Source: an uncultured Rhodospirillales bacterium (GTDB taxonomy: Bacteria > Pseudomonadota > Alphaproteobacteria > Rhodospirillales > UBA2165). Taken from it: a stretch of DNA of 64,000 nt. Position numbers and translations under genes: made by a program. How positions within the stretch are numbered: the stretch's first letter is position 1; every line of letters begins with the position of its first letter. The notes beneath the pieces were generated by a model. It had not been told where the DNA came from, searched no databases, and saw nothing but the letters and a program-made list of their open reading frames with translations. The stretch covers positions 372,001 to 436,000 of the forward strand of contig CAJXKD010000001.1 in the NCBI GenBank assembly GCA_913055735.1. Direction: 5' to 3'. Shown here piece after piece: positions 36,576 through 44,602 of the stretch.

Positions 36576-37250
36576 ATGGTCAGCGATCCCTATTCACAGC
36601 TTCGGCAAGCCATGGTGCAAATCATCGCCGCGCACGCCGACGCCACCAAAGACGAAACCGGCATCCCGACCTTCGACGCGCGTATCCTTGCGGCAATGGA
36701 AGAAGTGCCGCGCCATGCCTTCGTGCCGGCCGAAATCCGCGCCTACGCCCATGTCGACGGCCCACTGCCCATCGGTCACGACAAAACCATATCGCAACCC
36801 TTCATTGCCGCGTTGATGACCACGCTCCTGGACCCGCAAAGCGGCGACACCGTGCTCGAGGTCGGTACCGGGCTCGGCTATCACGCCAGCGTCCTTAGCC
36901 GCCTCGCAGACAAGGTCTATTCCATCGAGATCGTCGAGGAACTGTCCCGTCAGGCCGCTATCCGGCTGGGGGAAGTGGGGTGCGGCAATGTCCAGTTGCG
37001 GGTCGGCAACGGCTACCACGGCTGGCCCGAGAACGCGCCTTACGACAAGATCATCGTCGCCGCCGCGCCGGAGCTGATCCCGCCGGATTTGCTGCAACAA
37101 CTCAAACCGGGTGGGCGCATGGTCATCCCCGCGGGCCTGGATGCCGCACAGCAGTTGATGGTGGTCGAAAAGAACCCCGACGGAAAAATCAAAACACGCA
37201 GCGTCCTGCCCGTCCGCTTTGCCGCCATGGAAGGCGTCGCGGGCTTCTAG
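36576..37250 (+). CDS. pcm: protein-L-isoaspartate O-methyltransferase
   Basis: 224 aa from the ATG at 36576, with GGAG 9 nt upstream. VLEVGTGLGYHASVLSRLA is motif I, and GPLPIGHDKTISQPFIAALM is the PCMT substrate-loop signature; VGNGYHGWPENAPYDKIIVAAA follows. It repairs isoaspartyl residues in aged proteins using SAM. A longer in-frame reading from 36297 is rejected because it overlaps the previous gene. Confidence 0.95.
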   Translation: MVSDPYSQLRQAMVQIIAAHADATKDETGIPTFDARILAAMEEVPRHAFVPAEIRAYAHVDGPLPIGHDKTISQPFIAALMTTLLDPQSGDTVLEVGTGLGYHASVLSRLADKVYSIEIVEELSRQAAIRLGEVGCGNVQLRVGNGYHGWPENAPYDKIIVAAAPELIPPDLLQQLKPGGRMVIPAGLDAAQQLMVVEKNPDGKIKTRSVLPVRFAAMEGVAGF

Positions 37251-37253
37251 CCT

Positions 37254-37655
37254 TCAGGCGATCGCCACGCATTCGATCTCGATGTCAAACGGCATCGGCC
37301 ACGACCCGACCGTGACGAAGGTACGCGCCGGCGGTTCGCTCGAAAAATATTGCCGGTAGATGTCGTTGACTTGGTGAAAATAGCCCGAGTTGGTGCAATA
37401 GACCGTCACCTTGACGACCTTGTCCAGGGATGACCCCGCGCATTCCAAGACATATTTGACGTTTTCGAGGGATTGGCGGGTTTGCGCCTGGATATCGCCG
37501 CGGATCATCTCGCCGGTGGCGCGGTCGATGGGCGGCAAGCCCGACACATAGACGAAGTCCCCGGCCTTCACACCCATGGAAATGGGCACGACGGGGGTGC
37601 CGTCCTCCCGCAGCGGCGTTTTCATTTCCGGCACATCGACGATCTCTTTTTTCAC
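37254..37655 (-). CDS. RidA family (Rid/YjgF) protein
   Basis: 133 aa from GTG at 37655 (GGGAGGAA 9 nt upstream; the ATG at 37727 is not supported). VKAGDFVYVSGLPPIDRATG, IQAQTRQSLENVKYVLECAG and the C-terminal IEIECVAIA are Rid-family features. Members deaminate reactive enamines/imines made by PLP enzymes such as the nearby class III aminotransferase. The active-site Arg of RidA corresponds to PPARTFVTVG, which has Arg, so imine deaminase activity is plausible. Divergent from the FAH-family gene. Confidence 0.9.
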   Translation of the reverse strand: MKKEIVDVPEMKTPLREDGTPVVPISMGVKAGDFVYVSGLPPIDRATGEMIRGDIQAQTRQSLENVKYVLECAGSSLDKVVKVTVYCTNSGYFHQVNDIYRQYFSSEPPARTFVTVGSWPMPFDIEIECVAIA

Positions 37656-37781
37656 GGCACATTTCCTCCCTGCCTTGAACCGATCCATGTGGTGAACAGC
37701 TTGACAGCCTCCGAACGCGGACGCCACAGTTCCTGTTCAATTATAAACAATCGAATACAAGGAATATCAGGGGAGGCGGCC

Positions 37782-38630
37782 ATGCGCATCGGCAGTTACA
37801 TCCATGAAGGAAACCGGAGCTACGGCGTCGCCGTCGAGGACGGTATCGTCGATATCGGCCGCCGGCTCGGCGACAGCTACCCCGATTTGTTGTCGATTCT
37901 GTCATCCTACGCGCTCGACGAAGCCTATGACGCGGCGGCGGGCCAATCCGCCGATTTCGGTTTCAATGACGTCACCTACCTGCCGCTAATTCCGACCCCG
38001 GGCATCATCTATTGCGCGGGCATCAACTACATGGACCATGTCATCGAGACGGGCCGTAACAAACCCAAATACCCGGTCGGTTTCGAGAAAATCCCACAGG
38101 CCATCGTCGGCCACGATCAGCCGCTGGTAAAACCCAAGGTCTCAGACGCCTTCGATTTCGAGGCCGAGCTGGCGGTCGTCATCGGCCGCGGCGGCCGCCA
38201 CATCCCCATGGAAAACTGGCGCGACCATGTCGCGGGCTACACCTGTTTCATGGACGGCAGCATCCGCGATTTTCAGAAACGCAGCGTCGATCAGGGCAAG
38301 AACTTCAACCGTTCGTCCAGTTGCGGGCCGTGGCTCACCACCCTCGACGAAGCGCCGGAGAAATTCGAAGACATCAAGCTCACCGGGCGGCTCAACGGCG
38401 ACGTGATGCAGCAATCGGACGTGGGACAGCTCGTGTTCTCCATCCCCGAAATGATCGCGTACTTCTCTCAAATCTGGGAGTTTGCCCCGGGCGACATCAT
38501 CGCCACAGGCACGCCATCCGGTGTCGGCGTGCGCCGCGACCCACCGGTCTTCATGAAGGAAGGCGACGTGTTCGAAGTGGAACTGTCGGGGATCGGCGTG
38601 CTGCGCAATCCCGTCATCAACGAACGCTAA
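37782..38630 (+). CDS. fumarylacetoacetate hydrolase family protein
   Basis: 282 aa from the ATG at 37782 (CAGGGGAGG upstream). The metal-binding FDFEAELAVVIGRGGRHIP (EAE), YCAGINYMDHVIETG and GDIIATGTPSGVGVRRDPP are the FAH signature. The fold hydrolyses C-C bonds or tautomerises/decarboxylates acids such as 2-hydroxyhepta-2,4-dienedioate, fumarylpyruvate or fumarylacetoacetate. It probably belongs to an aromatic ring-cleavage pathway, together with a glutathione S-transferase 14 nt away in convergent orientation. Confidence 0.92.
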   Translation: MRIGSYIHEGNRSYGVAVEDGIVDIGRRLGDSYPDLLSILSSYALDEAYDAAAGQSADFGFNDVTYLPLIPTPGIIYCAGINYMDHVIETGRNKPKYPVGFEKIPQAIVGHDQPLVKPKVSDAFDFEAELAVVIGRGGRHIPMENWRDHVAGYTCFMDGSIRDFQKRSVDQGKNFNRSSSCGPWLTTLDEAPEKFEDIKLTGRLNGDVMQQSDVGQLVFSIPEMIAYFSQIWEFAPGDIIATGTPSGVGVRRDPPVFMKEGDVFEVELSGIGVLRNPVINER

Positions 38631-38644
38631 CGAAGGCCGCTTTT

Positions 38645-39271
38645 TTAGGCCGCCATCGCTTTGGCCTGAATTTCCTGGGCTTCCTTGCAGGCCGGGCGCG
38701 CGAGACACCGGTCGAGCCAGTCGGCGACGTGCGGATAAGCGCCGAAATCAAACTCGACACGCTTCAGGACACGCGCAACGCACGAGACGTTGAGGTCGGT
38801 AACGGTGAAGCGCTCGCCCAACAGATACTCCTTGTCAGCCAGTTCGCCGTCGAGCACCGCCATCGGCGCTTTCACCGCCTCCATCGCGGCGGCAACCTTG
38901 TCCGCCGGGTGCGGATGCACGCCGGTCGCGTTCTGGACCAGAACCACACACGGCTCCTCCAACCGGGTGAGCGCCCACATGCTCCATTGCATCGCCAGCA
39001 TCTCCTCTTCGAGGCTGTTAGGCGTCAACGGGCCGGGGTGTTTGCGCGCCAGATAGAGGTTAATGGCGAGAGATTCCCACAACACGAAATCGCCGTCCTC
39101 GATGGTCGGCACGGTGGCGTTCGGATTGAGCGCGAGATAGGCGGGTTCCTTCGTCTCACCCTTGCGGAAATCCACCGGATCGAGTTCGTAATCGAGGCCC
39201 AGTTCGGTGGCCATCCAAATGGTGCGTATGGTACGTGATGCAGGCGTTCCGTAGATCGTGAGACGAGACAT
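38645..39271 (-). CDS. glutathione S-transferase family protein
   Basis: 208 aa from the ATG at 39271 (AGGGAAC before it). TIYGTPASRTIRTIWMATEL is the thioredoxin-fold beta-alpha-beta start, NPNATVPTIEDGDFVLWES contains the cis-Pro and ES G-site residues, and the C-terminal helical domain ends in LDRCLARPACKEAQ. An N-terminal catalytic Ser may be the one in TPASR. It might be a maleylpyruvate or maleylacetoacetate isomerase given the neighbouring FAH-family hydrolase, but sequence alone does not show this. Confidence 0.88.
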   Translation of the reverse strand: MSRLTIYGTPASRTIRTIWMATELGLDYELDPVDFRKGETKEPAYLALNPNATVPTIEDGDFVLWESLAINLYLARKHPGPLTPNSLEEEMLAMQWSMWALTRLEEPCVVLVQNATGVHPHPADKVAAAMEAVKAPMAVLDGELADKEYLLGERFTVTDLNVSCVARVLKRVEFDFGAYPHVADWLDRCLARPACKEAQEIQAKAMAA

Positions 39272-39318
39272 GTTCCCTGTTCCTGTTCTTATTTCGCGCA
39301 AACTGGGCAAGACTATAG

Positions 39319-39334
39319 GAACTCCACGGAGTTC
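39319..39334. promoter_or_regulatory. dyad GAACTCC-AC-GGAGTTC, operator candidate
   Basis: Perfect 7-bp arms (39319-39325 and 39328-39334) around AC, in the 194-bp gap between the GST gene (minus) and the aldehyde ferredoxin oxidoreductase gene (plus). This gap holds promoters for both. Confidence 0.4.
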
Positions 39335-39465
39335 TGTCAGCAAGATCGGTGTGGGCAAATCCGCCCGAGTGGGATCACGTGGAACTTACCATCAAGTAGG
39401 TGGATTATTGGCCCACCCCTTGGCACAATATCCGTCAAAGGGAGAACGAATAAGGTGAGGCTATT

Positions 39466-41214
39466 ATGCGCCGCTTTTTGCACATCAATCTCAAGGACCG
39501 GTCCATCCGCACCGAGGAAATCGAGGGCGAAGCGATCGTCCGCGGCGGCCGCTGGCTGATCGCCAAGACGCTGCTGGAACAAGGCAAGGCCAAGGTCGAC
39601 CCCCTGTCGCCTGACAACCCGTTGATTTTTTCCGCGGGCGCTTTTGCGGGCTCCAACTTCTCCAACGGCAATCGGCTGAGCGTCGGCTGCAAAAGCCCAC
39701 TGACCGGCGGTATCAAGGAATCCAATGCGGGCGGCACCTTCGCCTTTGCCCTCGGACAGATAGAGATCGCCGGGCTGACCCTCTATGACGCCTCCGACGA
39801 ATGGGTGGTGATCCGCATCCCCAAGGAAGGCGACATCACCTTCAAAAGCGCCGAGCCCTACATGGGCAAGGGCAATATGGAAGCGGCCCAGCTTCTGTTC
39901 GAGAAGTACGGCGAGAAAGTCAGCCTCGGCATCTGTGGGCCGGTGGGCGAGTATCTCGGCCTAATGGCGGGGATCGCCTTCACCGATCCCGAAGGCCGCC
40001 CGGTGCGCATCGCGGCGCGCGGCGGCGTCGGCGCCGTCATGGGCAGCAAGAAGGTCAAGGCCATCGTTGTCGACCGGGACAAGATGCCGACGTTCCACGA
40101 CCGCAAGGCGCTGATGGGCTCGGTGCGGGAATACGGCAAACGGTTGAGTGCCGATCCGGCCATCGAAGCGTTCCAGAAGTTCGGCACCGCCATGGTCGGC
40201 GACCTGACCAATCAGATCGGCGGCCTGCCCACCCGCAACTTCAGCGCCGGACGCTTGACCGAATCGGACGAAGGCCCGCTTAAGCTCGGTGGCACCTATA
40301 TCCGCGACCGCAATTTGGCGCGTGGCGGCGAAACGACCCACGCCTGTATGCCCGGCTGTATGATCAAATGCAGCAACATTTATGTCGATGAGAACGGCAA
40401 GGAGATGGTGTCGCCGCTGGAGTATGAGACCCTCGGCCTGATGGGTAGCAATTGCGGCCTCACAGATCCCGATGATGTGGCTTACCTCAACAATATCGCC
40501 AACGACCTCGGGATCGACACCATCGAAGTCGGTGCGACCCTCGGTGTCTTGATGGAAGCGGGCGAAGGCAAGTTCGGCGATCCCGGCTTCATGGAACAGG
40601 CGCTGGAAGATATCCGCGCCGGCAACGAACGGGGCCGCATCCTCGCGCAGGGTACCGCGCGGGTCGGTGACCATTACAAGGTCGCACGCGTTCCCGTGGT
40701 CAAGAAGCAGGGGATCAGCGCCTATGACCCTCGGGTGGTCGAAGTAACCGGCATCTCCATGATGGTAACGGCGCAGGGCGCCGATCATACGACGGGCAAT
40801 ATCCCGGGTTATGACTGTGTCGGCAAAAGCACCGAGGAACTGACCGCCGCCAGCCTGGAAATCCAGAGCCTATGCGCGGCTGCGGATTCCATCGGCATCT
40901 GCCTGTTCGGACGTTCGGTGACCAACGAGAGCGCCGATCTCATCGTCGGTGCCCTCAACAATGCACAAGGCACCAATTACGACGCCGAGTTCTTCAAACG
41001 GATGGGCCGCGAAGCTCTCGCCATGGAGTGGGAGTTCAACAGACAGGCGGGTTTCACCGAGGAAGATGACGAATTTCCAGAATTCTTCTTCACTGAGCCC
41101 CTCGCCCCGTCGAACAAGACCCAGCGCCATCGCGCCGCAGAGGTCAACAAGCATCTGCACGCCCAAATGGCGGAACTGGGGAATCCAGTCGGCGAAGACA
41201 AGACAGCGGCCTAA
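39466..41214 (+). CDS. aldehyde ferredoxin oxidoreductase family protein
   Basis: 582 aa. Fe-S cluster cysteines are Cys294, Cys298, Cys302 (HACMPGCMIKC) and Cys479 (SIGICLFG). The N-terminal domain has RRFLHINLKDRSI, GGRWLIAKTLLEQG and RLSVGCKSPLTGGIKES, typical of AOR, and AQGADHTTGN is in the cofactor region. The fold carries a tungsten or molybdenum bis-pyranopterin and one 4Fe-4S cluster and oxidises aldehydes to acids, passing electrons to ferredoxin. The spacing C-x3-C-x3-C differs from the archaeal enzyme (C-x2-C-x3-C). The start at 39466 has AAGGTGAGG upstream. It is convergent with the TRAP operon. Confidence 0.9.
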   Translation: MRRFLHINLKDRSIRTEEIEGEAIVRGGRWLIAKTLLEQGKAKVDPLSPDNPLIFSAGAFAGSNFSNGNRLSVGCKSPLTGGIKESNAGGTFAFALGQIEIAGLTLYDASDEWVVIRIPKEGDITFKSAEPYMGKGNMEAAQLLFEKYGEKVSLGICGPVGEYLGLMAGIAFTDPEGRPVRIAARGGVGAVMGSKKVKAIVVDRDKMPTFHDRKALMGSVREYGKRLSADPAIEAFQKFGTAMVGDLTNQIGGLPTRNFSAGRLTESDEGPLKLGGTYIRDRNLARGGETTHACMPGCMIKCSNIYVDENGKEMVSPLEYETLGLMGSNCGLTDPDDVAYLNNIANDLGIDTIEVGATLGVLMEAGEGKFGDPGFMEQALEDIRAGNERGRILAQGTARVGDHYKVARVPVVKKQGISAYDPRVVEVTGISMMVTAQGADHTTGNIPGYDCVGKSTEELTAASLEIQSLCAAADSIGICLFGRSVTNESADLIVGALNNAQGTNYDAEFFKRMGREALAMEWEFNRQAGFTEEDDEFPEFFFTEPLAPSNKTQRHRAAEVNKHLHAQMAELGNPVGEDKTAA

Positions 41215-41233
41215 GCCACCAACCACGCAAAAG

Positions 41234-41266
41234 AAAAGCCGGGGCGCATCATGCGTCCCGGCTTTT
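41234..41266. terminator. bidirectional stem-loop terminator, AOR / dctM
   Basis: AAAAGCCGGG at 41234-41243 pairs with CCCGGCTTTT at 41257-41266; the stem continues through a G-T pair and CGCAT/ATGCG. The A/T runs flank the stem on both strands, giving a U-tract for each direction. It sits between the convergent AOR and dctM stops. Confidence 0.85.
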
Positions 41267-41301
41267 GCCTTTCCGTTTGCCGCGGGTCACTTCGTGGCCC
41301 C

Positions 41302-42606
41302 TCACTTCATGGTATGGACCAGGAAGAGGGCAATCTCGGGGAAAAACAGAAGCAGTGCCAAACGGACAAAATCCGCCCCCATGAACGGCAGCACACCCTT
41401 GTAGATCTGCGGCAGCGAAATATCCCGCACCATATTGTTCATGATAAAGCAGATCATGCCGATAGGCGGCGAGATCAAACCGATTTCCACGGTCATGACG
41501 ATCAGTACGCCGAACCAGATGGGATCGAAGCCGAGCTGCACGACCACCGGGAAGAAAATCGGGATGGTCAACAAGATCACCGCCAACCCATCCACGAACA
41601 TGCCCGCCAGAATATAGAAGGCCATGATGACCATCATGATGCCGATTGGGCTGAACGGCAGACTGGTCAACAGCCCCGCCAGGAGCTGCGACGCCTGGGT
41701 CACCGCCAGGAAGTACTGGAACAGAAACGCGGAAACCAGAATGAAGAAAATGGCCGCCGAGGTACGCAGGCTTTCGACCAGCGCGTCGACGATCACCTTC
41801 CACGTGAGCCGACGGCGGGCAATGCCGATAATCAACGCGCCGAGCACGCCGAGGCCCGCCGCCTCGGTAACCGTCACGAACCCGCCGTAGATGCCGCCCA
41901 TCACGAGAACAAACAGCAAGATCGTCGCCCACACGTCCTTGAGGCTGTCCCAACGCTCGTGCTGACTGGCCCGTTCGCCGCGGGGCATCCAGCTTTTCTT
42001 CGCGCGATAAAGGATCTGGATCGTGAGGCAGTAGAGCGCGACGGTCAAAATTCCGGGAATGATACCGGCGATGAACAAGGTCGCCACATCGGTCTCGGTA
42101 AGGATGGCATAGAGAATGAACATCACCGAGGGTGGAATCAAAATGCCGAGGGTGCCGCCGGCGGCAATCACACCGGCCGACATTCCGGGGTCGTAGCCGA
42201 TCCGCCGCATCTCCGGCAGCGCCACGTGGGTCATGGTTGCCGCTGTCGCAACAGATGAACCGTTGATCGCGGCGAACCCACCGCACGCAAAAACAGTCGC
42301 CATCGCCATGCCGCCAGGCAAATGCCCGAGCCACGCGTTGGCGGCGCGGAAGAGTTCTCTCGACATGCCGCCGGCACTGACCAGCACGCCCATGAGAATG
42401 AACATGGGAATAACGCTGAAATTAAAGTTGGTGACCGTACGGATCGGCGAGTCGATGAGAATGCCGAGTGCCGGTGTCCAACCGACAAGATAACCGAATC
42501 CAACAACCGCCACCGAGCCGAGACAAATGGCGACGGGGACGCGCATCAACATGAGGACGATGACGGCGATACAGCCGACTGTCGCGACGAGAGTTGCTTC
42601 ATCCAT
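41302..42606 (-). CDS. dctM: TRAP transporter large permease
   Basis: 434 aa with about 12 hydrophobic segments. FAAINGSSVATAATMTHVALP, PGMSAGVIAAGGTLGILIPPS and GTLGILIPPSVMFILYAIL carry the DctM signature, together with LVIMTVEIGLISPPIGMICF near the end. It forms the transport channel with DctQ, powered by Na+. The start is ATG 42606 with AAGGATCC before it; gap to dctQ is 12 nt. Third gene of dctP-dctQ-dctM. Confidence 0.95.
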   Translation of the reverse strand: MDEATLVATVGCIAVIVLMLMRVPVAICLGSVAVVGFGYLVGWTPALGILIDSPIRTVTNFNFSVIPMFILMGVLVSAGGMSRELFRAANAWLGHLPGGMAMATVFACGGFAAINGSSVATAATMTHVALPEMRRIGYDPGMSAGVIAAGGTLGILIPPSVMFILYAILTETDVATLFIAGIIPGILTVALYCLTIQILYRAKKSWMPRGERASQHERWDSLKDVWATILLFVLVMGGIYGGFVTVTEAAGLGVLGALIIGIARRRLTWKVIVDALVESLRTSAAIFFILVSAFLFQYFLAVTQASQLLAGLLTSLPFSPIGIMMVIMAFYILAGMFVDGLAVILLTIPIFFPVVVQLGFDPIWFGVLIVMTVEIGLISPPIGMICFIMNNMVRDISLPQIYKGVLPFMGADFVRLALLLFFPEIALFLVHTMK

Positions 42607-42618
42607 TATTGGGGATCC

Positions 42619-43080
42619 TTATCGCCGCTCGAAGACAATTTGGTACCACCGCAAGGCGGCGGTAATCACCGCGGCCAAAATCCCGACGGACGCGAGTGTG
42701 TATCCGGTCCACAGGGGAATCGCCAAATCGTTGGAGATTTCGCCGGCCTCGAGGATGTCGAAGACCTTGAAGGTAATGGCGTAACCGAAGGCCGCCATAA
42801 ACAGGAAATTGATGGTATACCCGACCAAATCGAAGATACGCCGCATTCGGTCAGGCCCGAAGGTATAGAGAATGTCGACCGTGATATGGCGGTCGGCATA
42901 GGTCGCCGTCGCGATCCCCCAACAGATAGCAATACCCTGCATCATCTGCCCGAGCACGAACCCGTCGGGGATGTGGGTGCTGAAAAGATACCGGAGGATA
43001 GCTTCGGTAAAAGTGATGATGGCGAGAAAGCCAATAGCGTATCCCGCCGTCTTTTCGATTATTACGATGACCTTGGTCAC
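42619..43080 (-). CDS. dctQ: TRAP transporter small permease
   Basis: 153 aa, four hydrophobic segments, typical of DctQ. ILYTFGPDRMRRIFDLVGY and GIAICWGIATATYADRHITV resemble the DctQ conserved region around W and D-R-H. The start is GTG at 43080. Stem-loop 43098-43146 separates it from dctP. Anchors DctM and recruits the loaded binding protein. Confidence 0.92.
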   Translation of the reverse strand: MTKVIVIIEKTAGYAIGFLAIITFTEAILRYLFSTHIPDGFVLGQMMQGIAICWGIATATYADRHITVDILYTFGPDRMRRIFDLVGYTINFLFMAAFGYAITFKVFDILEAGEISNDLAIPLWTGYTLASVGILAAVITAALRWYQIVFERR

Positions 43081-43097
43081 GGTCCCTGCGCCCCTGT

Positions 43098-43146
43098 CAA
43101 CAGAGACGGCGCCCGCCGAGGAGTACCCCAGCGGGCGCCGCTGTTG
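43098..43146 (-). other. intercistronic stem-loop, dctP to dctQ
   Basis: CGGCGCCCGC at 43107-43116 pairs with GCGGGCGCCG at 43131-43140, extended by CAACAG/CTGTTG (43098-43103, 43141-43146) after a 3-nt bulge. It begins 6 nt after the dctP stop on the transcribed strand. No U-tract, so it is probably an mRNA stabiliser or partial attenuator. Confidence 0.75.
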
Positions 43147-43152
43147 AATGCC

Positions 43153-44184
43153 TTAGAACAAGGCGTCTTCTTTTTTGAGTTCGTCCTTCATTTCTTTCAG
43201 GACCGTATCCGGATCGAAGCCGGCCTTTTTCACCGACTCGCGCCACTGCTCGACGACAGGCTCGGCCGCGGCGAACCACAGCTTCATTTCGTCTTCGGTG
43301 GGCTGATACCAGGTGTGACCCGGCAGATTGATTTGGGCATCGTCGAGATCCGACTTGGCGTCGTTGTACCAGAAGCGATAGACCTTCGCCGACGCTTCCG
43401 GCGTGCAGTTGGCGTCAATCGCGCGGCGTTGATTTTCATCCATGCCGTCATAGATGAACTTGCTGATGCCGTGGGTGAAGGTCGACACATAGAGCGGTGC
43501 CACCAACGTGTATTTGACCACTTCACCGAAGTAGAAAACGCTGGTCTTGGCGATACCGTCGATGGTCACGGTGATACCGTCCGTGATGCCTTTTTCCAAC
43601 GTGTCCTTGGCTTCCATGATCGGCACCTGAACCGGGTTGCCGCCGATCGCGGTGATGAAGCGCGACATGGTCTGGTTAGCGGACCGCATGTTCAGGCCTT
43701 TCACGTCATCAGGCACACGGACCTGCTTTTTGGTCGTGTGAATGGTACCGATGTCATGCGTGAAGACGTGACACACATAGTGGTCCGGCATCTCCTTCGC
43801 TTCGTACTTGGCGTACCAGCGAGTCAATGCCCGGGCGCCGGCAAGGCTGTTCTTGTTGGTGAACGGCAGGTCGGACGCGCCGAGAACCGGGAAGCGGCCT
43901 GGCGTGTAGCCTGGGTTGATCAGGCCGAAGCCGGCGATGCCGCGCTTGACCATGTCATAGTGGTCACGCCCGGAGCCGAGTTGGCTGGACGGGAACAGAG
44001 TTACGGTAACCGAACCACCGGAGGCCGCTTTGACGTCCTCCGCCCATTCCTTGTAGCCGGGCGTCAGCGGGTGGCTCGGCGGAACCCAGTAGCTCAGCTT
44101 GATGTTCACGTCCTTGGCCTGCGCGGTCATGCCGCCCAAGGTGAATGCGAGCGCGCCCGCAGCCATTAGAAGTTTATGCTTCAT
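43153..44184 (-). CDS. dctP: TRAP transporter solute-binding protein, DctP family
   Basis: 343 aa. Signal peptide ends at TAQA-KDV. The mature part shows LSYWVPPSHPLTPGYKEWAE, SSQLGSGRDHYDMVKRGIAG and KGLNMRSANQTMSRFITAIG, with the conserved Arg in the ligand pocket (GLNMRS) and the AVGGNPVQVP-like IGGNPVQVP motif typical of DctP. It binds a carboxylate in the periplasm. Followed by dctQ and dctM. AGGGAGA precedes the ATG at 44184; a 10-bp dyad (44209-44237) lies upstream. Confidence 0.94.
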   Translation of the reverse strand: MKHKLLMAAGALAFTLGGMTAQAKDVNIKLSYWVPPSHPLTPGYKEWAEDVKAASGGSVTVTLFPSSQLGSGRDHYDMVKRGIAGFGLINPGYTPGRFPVLGASDLPFTNKNSLAGARALTRWYAKYEAKEMPDHYVCHVFTHDIGTIHTTKKQVRVPDDVKGLNMRSANQTMSRFITAIGGNPVQVPIMEAKDTLEKGITDGITVTIDGIAKTSVFYFGEVVKYTLVAPLYVSTFTHGISKFIYDGMDENQRRAIDANCTPEASAKVYRFWYNDAKSDLDDAQINLPGHTWYQPTEDEMKLWFAAAEPVVEQWRESVKKAGFDPDTVLKEMKDELKKEDALF

Positions 44185-44602
44185 GGAAAACGTCTCCCTA
44201 ATATGACGATGCTCTAAAGCACTAAGTTTTAGAGCATGTTGTTGTTTGTGTTACGGCCTCTCCGTCAAGTTGACAGCAAACCGCAACTGCGGCGGACGAG
44301 TCAAGCGCGATACCTCGTTTAGAGCGGGAGAATCCAAGGCAAAGTGGGATTTTTGACGGCGCGGCACCTCAAAAGATCGCGTATACGGTGCAAATCGGTT
44401 GTAACAGCCCCGGATTTCCACGCTCCCACCGTGTGAGCCGGCCCCCGGCCCGTTTTTGCGACACCCTCGAAAACGCCAAATGCTAGGGATTCTGCCCACT
44501 TTCGGGCGGGTAAATCCGGATTTACGCCCCCTTAACCCGCCGAGAGGGACAATTTTGTCTCACCGGTTTTAAAGGTCCAGGGAAGCGAACAAGAGGTGTG
44601 CC
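44185..44602. promoter_or_regulatory. 418-bp divergent region, dctP / GT41 gene
   Basis: No gene is supported. ATGCTCTAAA at 44209-44218 and TTTAGAGCAT at 44228-44237 are a perfect 10-bp inverted repeat with a 9-nt spacer, 25-53 nt upstream of the dctP ATG, a natural operator position. The remainder up to the GT41 start shows nothing I could call. Confidence 0.45.

Noticed and set aside
39421..39436. possible sigma54 promoter (TGGCAC at 39421-39426)
   Set aside because: The -24 element is good but the required GC-containing -12 element (TTGC) is absent at the correct spacing.
44251..44499. 82-residue frame in the dctP/GT41 gap
   Set aside because: No ribosome site, no hydrophobic or family pattern, Arg-rich low-complexity sequence.
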